DNA from: JBGAPI01 sp044221335
GTDB taxonomy: Bacteria; Pseudomonadota; Gammaproteobacteria; Xanthomonadales; Ahniellaceae
Reading direction: 5' to 3'
Length of the DNA stretch: 64,000 nt
Assembly: GCA_044221335.1 (NCBI GenBank)
Contig: JBGAPI010000001.1
Span: 62,001 to 126,000, forward strand
The position numbers were made by a program, and so were the translations under genes. The notes under the pieces are model-generated. The model saw nothing but the letters and a program-made list of their open reading frames with translations, was not told where the DNA came from and did not search any database. This document shows positions 60,106 to 64,000 of the stretch, one piece after another. The stretch's first letter is position 1. Every line of letters starts with the position of its first letter.

Positions 60106-61134
60106 CTATTTCGGGGCCTCGCACAGCCGCCAGCGCGCGGGTCCGACGGCGCCGGTCTTCGGATCGACGCCATGCAGCTCGATGCGGATGCTGGCGAGGT
60201 CGGTGTAGCCGGCCAGCAGGCTGCACGCCTCGGAGTGGGCGGCGATCAGGGTCGTTTCCAGTTTCGAGCCCGCGGTGCCGTTGACGTCGACCTTGAGGGT
60301 CGAGTGGGTCGTCCACTCCGCGTTGCGGACGCCGTCGATTCCGAGCACGTCGTCGAGCGCGCGCTGGCGCAGTCGATCCAGTTCGCGCTGCTTGGCTTCC
60401 GTGAGGCGCGGATCGGGAACGCCGCCGGCTGCCGGTTCGCCCTCGACGCGGCCAGTCAGCGCGACGGTCGGCTCGGCGGCAGTCTGGGCGATCGCCTGCT
60501 GGCGGGCACCGAACCAGGTCTGCGCCACGAAGGTCGCGCTGACCCCGAACAGCATCGAGGCCAGCGCGAACGTGCCGATCCGCCGCCACGCGCTGCGGCG
60601 CAGCTGGCGGGTGCTCTGGCGCGCCTGCTCCAGCTGCTCATCCTTCAGCAGCACCCGGATTTCGGTCCACAGGCGATCGCCGTCGAGCATCTCGATCGGT
60701 CGCGCGGCATAGGCGCGCGACAGGCTGGTCTTGCCATGCCCGGAGGTGACCAGCACGCCGCGTCCCGCCCCGTGATGCCGGATCAGGTCGTCGAGCGCGC
60801 TCATCTCCTTCTCGCCGCAGTGATAGGCGTCGCCGTGCTTGATCCGGACCAGCAGGCGGCCCTCGGCGTTGCTGAGCTCGAGATCGATGCCGTCCTGCCC
60901 CACCGGCGCGCTGTGGTCGAAGGCCTGGTAGCCACGGGCGCGGAACAGTTCGCGGACCAGGGCGACGAACTCGCGCCAGCGCAAGGTGCGCAGCAACGCG
61001 AGCCCACCCTCGGTGTCGTAGCGGCGGCGCTGCTGCATCCCGAGAGCGAACCAGCCGACGCCGAAGGCCACCACGCCCATGACCAGCCCGATCAGGGCCG
61101 GCAGGATCCCATCGGACAGCGATGCTGCGGGCAT
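60106..61134 (-). CDS. Membrane-anchored Mrr-like restriction endonuclease-fold protein
   Basis: A 342-residue protein. An N-terminal membrane segment (LIGLVMGVVAFGVGWFALG) is followed by an Mrr_cat-like domain: RWREFVALVRELFRARGYQAF, DHSAPVGQDGIDLELSN (catalytic Asp), LLVRIKHGDAYHCGEKEM, HGAGRGVLVTSGHGKT. The QxK or ExK element of the family is RIK here, so catalysis could be lost or altered. A second membrane segment (FALASMLFGVSATFVAQTWFG, about 190-210) precedes a periplasmic C-terminal domain. It may act in quality control or DNA surveillance at the membrane; the role is unknown. Confidence 0.75.
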   Translation of the reverse strand: MPAASLSDGILPALIGLVMGVVAFGVGWFALGMQQRRRYDTEGGLALLRTLRWREFVALVRELFRARGYQAFDHSAPVGQDGIDLELSNAEGRLLVRIKHGDAYHCGEKEMSALDDLIRHHGAGRGVLVTSGHGKTSLSRAYAARPIEMLDGDRLWTEIRVLLKDEQLEQARQSTRQLRRSAWRRIGTFALASMLFGVSATFVAQTWFGARQQAIAQTAAEPTVALTGRVEGEPAAGGVPDPRLTEAKQRELDRLRQRALDDVLGIDGVRNAEWTTHSTLKVDVNGTAGSKLETTLIAAHSEACSLLAGYTDLASIRIELHGVDPKTGAVGPARWRLCEAPK

Positions 61135-61641
61135 GGCATGCGTTGATGTTCTGGGGCGAATTCATCTTACTCCGCAGCCCCCCGGCGTCACCGGCTCATC
61201 GGGGCAGCGCGGCCCGCGGAAACCATTCTTCACGCGGCCAGCGACCTGCCGGACTGCGATCCGCGACGCGTCCGCGGCACCGCGGGATGCAAGACATGGC
61301 CGTCCCGCGGGCTTCGTCTACAGGCCCGGGACAACCTGAAAAACAATGACAATTCTCAGGGCTGCCTTGCCAGGCAATGACAGCGATCCCATCGGGGGAA
61401 TCATGAACGGAATGACTGGCGCCGCCCGGCTTCACGGGAGTCTTTTCGCGCTCGCACAGAGGTCGGCAGGACTCGCCGGCGGCGCAATCGAGGGGGCGTC
61501 GACCTCGGCGACATGACCGACGCGCGCTGCAACCTGAAATCGTCGTAGCAGCACGCCGTCGCGGCGCGCGGCACGCAGGCGCGGACCGCCACCGCGACGA
61601 TCGCCAGCACCCGTCGCGGCGCTCGTCCCCCGTGACATGCA
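61135..61641. other. Intergenic region, no confident gene
   Basis: About 500 bp with only a 37-codon plus-strand frame (61403-61516) preceded by GGGGGA. It is AT-richer near 61330-61360 and might hold a promoter. No family-like coding was seen. Confidence 0.4.
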
Positions 61642-61663
61642 AGCGGCCCCACGAGGGGCCGCT
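61642..61663. terminator. Hairpin after the SnoaL-like gene
   Basis: AGCGGCCCC ACGA GGGGCCGCT, 9-bp perfect stem, about 55 bp beyond the stop of the minus-strand gene. Confidence 0.6.
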
Positions 61664-61717
61664 CGTCTTCCAGGGTGTGTTTCGGGCGTACCGGCCGCAC
61701 AACGCCGGCCGAAGCGA

Positions 61718-62212
61718 TCACGAAGCCGGCGTCGCCAACCGGGTCGCGTGCCCCGAAATGCAGCGCCACGAATCGCCGACCCGGACCCAGGTATCGGTGT
61801 AGCGCACCCAGTAGTCCACCGGCTTGCCGCGCACCTGGCCCGCCTGATGCAGGTCCGCGATCACGATCGCGGTGTCGCCGTGGACGCGCACGTCGAGGTT
61901 GGACGACGCATTGGTGGTGAGGTGGGTGCCGGCCTCCTCGAGCTCGGCGACGACCTCGGCCTTGCCGGCCACCCGCGAGGTCGACACCACCAGCTTGTAG
62001 TCGTCGGTGAGGAAGCCCGCGAAGGCCTTCGTGTCGATGTCGACCACCGCCTTTTGCATGGCGGCGTCGAGACGGGTCAGCAGCGCGACGTCGTCGCGGC
62101 CGGTAGCCGAGCGGCCGTCCGAACTGGCGGCGACGACGAGCACGGCGCTGCCGAGGGCGGCGCCGGCGAGCAGCGCGCGGGAGCTGACACGGGTTGCAGT
62201 CTGGTGATTCAT
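61718..62212 (-). CDS. Exported SnoaL/NTF2-like protein
   Basis: 164 residues from ATG 62212, with GAGGA 7 bp upstream. The N-terminal SRALLAGAALGSAVLVVAAS is a signal or membrane segment, then a SnoaL-like fold: LLTRLDAAMQKAVVDIDTKAF, GFLTDDYKLVVSTSR, VDYWVRYTDTWVRVGDSWR. NTF2-like domains of this kind bind small ligands. The AraC-type regulator gene lies 38 bp upstream, same strand. Confidence 0.82.
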   Translation of the reverse strand: MNHQTATRVSSRALLAGAALGSAVLVVAASSDGRSATGRDDVALLTRLDAAMQKAVVDIDTKAFAGFLTDDYKLVVSTSRVAGKAEVVAELEEAGTHLTTNASSNLDVRVHGDTAIVIADLHQAGQVRGKPVDYWVRYTDTWVRVGDSWRCISGHATRLATPAS

Positions 62213-62250
62213 GGGATGTCCTCGTGGGCCGGAATGGCCCACGCATGACA

Positions 62251-63123
62251 TCAGTGGCGGCGCGCGCCCGCTTGTCGATTCTTTAGTTCCGGCGAGGCCG
62301 CGAGGAAGCGCCGCGGCGGCTGGCCGTAGGCGCGGCGGAACTGGTTCGTCATCTGGCTCTGGCTGGCGTAGCCGAGTTCGGCCGCCAGCGCGGCGAGGTC
62401 GTCGGCCTCCGGCAGCCGCGCCAGCACCTCGGCGAGACGCAGGTTCTGGTGGTAGCGGTACAGCGGCTGGCCCTCGAGCCGGGCGAACACCTGGGTCAGA
62501 TACACCGGCGAGGCGCCGACGGCGCGGCCGACCTCGGCGAGGCCGACGCGGCGATCACGATGGCTGGCGAGGTAGAGCCGGGTGCGCTCGACCAGCGCCC
62601 GGGTCGGCCGGTGCTGGCGGACGGCGCGATCGGCCGGCGCGTCGAACGCCGCGAGCGCGAGGGCCAGCGCGCGCGACTCGATCTCGAGCGCGTCGATGGC
62701 GCCGGTCACGAGATCGCGCTGCAGCCGCGCGCGGGCCGCGTGCAGTGACAGCGGCGCGGTGCGCCGCGGCGGCACCGTGCCGTCCGCCCGCCGCAGCGCC
62801 TCGAGCGCGGCCCCGGACAAGGTCAGCGCAAGGCAGGCGTCGCCACCGCCGATCGGATGGCTGATCCGCTGCACGTCGCCGGCGGCGGCGAACAGCACCT
62901 GCTGGGCGTCGACCACGCCGTTCTCGCCGCGGTGGTGCCGCACGAACACGCCGCGGTAGGGAAACAGCAGCTGGTTCTCGGCCTGGCACTCCTCCGGACT
63001 GGCGTGCCGGCAGCGGCCGCGGCAGCGCACGTCGGCGAGCTCCACCAGCTCGGAGGCGAACAGCGACGTGCGGATGAACTCCGCACGCTGCTGGTCGGTG
63101 AGGCGGGGTGGGGCGAGAGGCAT
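62251..63123 (-). CDS. AraC-family transcriptional regulator
   Basis: A 290-residue protein with a C-terminal pair of helix-turn-helix motifs (VGLAEVGRAVGASPVYLTQVFARL and LAALAAELGYASQSQMTNQFRRAYGQPP) and an N-terminal cupin-like part holding FRxxCRHAS-like cysteines (RCRGRCRHASPEECQAE). The Cys cluster might bind metal or sense redox. It may regulate the SnoaL-like gene downstream. Confidence 0.9.
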   Translation of the reverse strand: MPLAPPRLTDQQRAEFIRTSLFASELVELADVRCRGRCRHASPEECQAENQLLFPYRGVFVRHHRGENGVVDAQQVLFAAAGDVQRISHPIGGGDACLALTLSGAALEALRRADGTVPPRRTAPLSLHAARARLQRDLVTGAIDALEIESRALALALAAFDAPADRAVRQHRPTRALVERTRLYLASHRDRRVGLAEVGRAVGASPVYLTQVFARLEGQPLYRYHQNLRLAEVLARLPEADDLAALAAELGYASQSQMTNQFRRAYGQPPRRFLAASPELKNRQAGARRH

Positions 63124-63173
63124 CGGTAAAGCTTACTCGCCCGGTTCCGGGGGCGCCTGTGGCGAAGGTCTGC

Positions 63174-63297
63174 GTGTGGGAGCGGCGCGAGCCGCGATGT
63201 CCGAGGGGCGCAAGCCCCGGTCTCGGGGCCTCCATGGAGTCCAGAGCATCGGGCTCGCGCCCCTCCCACAAGAGCAGCGGAGCGAGCGCCGCTCTAC
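63174..63297. repeat. REP cluster with GTAG-like ends
   Basis: GTGGGAGCGGCGCGAGCCGC, an inner CCGAGGGGCGCAAGCCCC hairpin identical to that at 35.4 kb, then GGGCTCGCGCCCCTCCCAC and a last hairpin AGCGGAGCGAGCGCCGCTCTAC. The right CTA (63294-63296) is the stop of the protease gene. Confidence 0.8.
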
Positions 63298-64000
63298 GGA
63301 TTGTTGGTCTCGCCTGCGGATGAATCGCGCGCCGCATTGTCGAGGGGCGGCGGCGCAGCCGCCGCCCGCGCCGTCGGATTGTCCTGGTTCTCCGCGAACC
63401 ACTGCATCGAGCGCCGCACCCGGTCATAGCCGCTCGGATGATCGTAGAAGATCACTTCTTCCCAGTAGCCCGGCTGGATCTTGCGGTAGGTCGACAGCCG
63501 CATCGCCGCCATCGCGAAGCCGTGCGGCTCGCGCGCCGCATTGAGGCCGTAGGCGTCGGCCTCGGCCTCGGCCTGGCGCACGATCGAATTCGACACCGGC
63601 GTCAGCAGCAGCGAGAAGGTCGCGAAAATGGCCACCGCCAGCGGCAGACCGGCGGGATCGGCACGATCGGTGACGCCGATCCGCGCACCGAAGCGTGCGA
63701 GTGCCCAGTCTCCGACCCGGTGGGTGAAGTAGAAGCCGACACCCAGCAGCAGCGCGATGTAGATCGGCAGCCGCAGGTTGTGGTTCAGCACGTAGTGGCC
63801 CATCTCGTGGCCGAGCACCGCCTTGATCTCCGCCAGCGAGGTCTTCTTCAGCAGGTTGTCGTTGAGGCTGACCCGGGTGGTGTTGGCGAAGCCGGAGACG
63901 TTGGCGCTGATCCGGGTGGTCTGCCGCGACGCATCGAACTGGACCACGTTGTCGGTCGGCACGCGGTTGGCCCGCGCCAGCGCGAACACGGCGGTCTTCA
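63294..64000 (-). CDS. M48 family zinc metalloprotease, Ste24-like (N-terminus beyond window)
   Basis: Only the C-terminal 236 residues lie in the window; the frame stays open to the right edge. The active-site motif HEMGHYVLNH and the third zinc ligand region RQAEAEADAYGLN are present, with preceding RISANVSGFANTTRVSLNDNLL typical of CAAX protease 1/Ste24-like proteins. Two membrane segments (IYIALLLGVGFYFTHRVG and LAVAIFATFSLLLTPVSN) lie after the active site. The C-terminal tail is Ala/Pro-rich. It probably degrades or processes membrane proteins. The stop is in a REP. Confidence 0.9.
   Translation of the reverse strand, partial: KTAVFALARANRVPTDNVVQFDASRQTTRISANVSGFANTTRVSLNDNLLKKTSLAEIKAVLGHEMGHYVLNHNLRLPIYIALLLGVGFYFTHRVGDWALARFGARIGVTDRADPAGLPLAVAIFATFSLLLTPVSNSIVRQAEAEADAYGLNAAREPHGFAMAAMRLSTYRKIQPGYWEEVIFYDHPSGYDRVRRSMQWFAENQDNPTARAAAAPPPLDNAARDSSAGETNNP

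Noticed and set aside
61403..61516. 37-codon frame with GGGGGA ribosome-like site, Gly/Ala-rich peptide
   Set aside because: Too short and without conserved features to claim; kept only as a note on the gap.
1..64000. tRNA, rRNA and CRISPR
   Set aside because: No tRNA-like cloverleaf, rRNA-like conserved sequence or regularly spaced repeats were noticed.

Overview
The window is a GC-rich chromosomal stretch of a gammaproteobacterium, most likely of the order Lysobacterales (Xanthomonadales). The pointers are a PilT-PilU pair, an aa3 oxidase cluster with a 41-residue assembly protein between ctaD and ctaG, a sigma factor/DUF3106 operon, a glnA-glnK-amtB cluster, and many palindromic repeats that begin with GTAG, like the SMAG/REP elements described in Stenotrophomonas and Xanthomonas. 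Genus cannot be fixed from the sequence alone. No rRNA, tRNA, CRISPR array or intact transposase was seen.

Region 1 (1-10 kb, all minus strand) is part of an F-type conjugation operon in SXT/R27-like order: traV, pilin, traC, trbI, TraF/TrhF-type signal peptidase, a trbC-traW fusion, traU and traN. TraN runs off the left edge and carries extra Calx-beta and DUF11-like domains. The genes normally upstream of traV (traL, E, K, B) are not here. In their place are a membrane-anchored CxxC thioredoxin-fold protein and a tiny secreted Cys-rich peptide.

Region 2 (10-14.4 kb) looks less GC-rich and encodes only exported proteins: a 947-residue protein with about seven ASH/choice-of-anchor-D-like repeats and two paralogous small proteins that begin with DCGGTG-x-CCQE.

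Region 3 (14.4-32.8 kb) is mostly core genome: pilT-pilU, yggS, a small envelope sugar cluster (epimerase, GT2, LABN), rpmB-rpmG behind a strong promoter and structured leader, a fatty-acid desaturase, a Gld-like ABC exporter and mnmG. It also has an unrecognised two-gene operon encoding a 913-residue exported coiled-coil/beta protein, and an ECF-like sigma factor operon ending in DUF3106.

Region 4 (32.8-33.3 kb) is a non-coding, partly AT-rich stretch with three clustered DnaA boxes, two of them in a perfect inverted repeat. Region 5 (33.3-43 kb) carries a truncated-globin lipoprotein, cca, vanZ-like, a MidA-type methyltransferase, a pteridine reductase, a hydrolase, and a DUF350/DUF4178/membrane spermidine-synthase-like operon.

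Region 6 (42.6-50.4 kb) is the cytochrome c oxidase locus: DUF2244, ctaC, ctaD, small protein, ctaG, ctaE, DUF2909, SURF1, a Sco-like protein and ctaA. Region 7 (50.6-64 kb) has a BtuF-like protein, uppP, nitrogen assimilation genes behind a clear NtrC/sigma-54 promoter, DUF817, dnaG, a membrane Mrr-like nuclease, SnoaL, an AraC regulator and an M48 protease cut by the right edge.

Two repeat families punctuate the intergenic regions. One is the GTAG-headed REPs, whose outer bases supply the TAG stop codon of about ten flanking genes. The other is a 112-116 bp MITE-like element with CCCGTCATTGCGAG ends, present in four copies. All calls come from reading the sequence; no database search was run.
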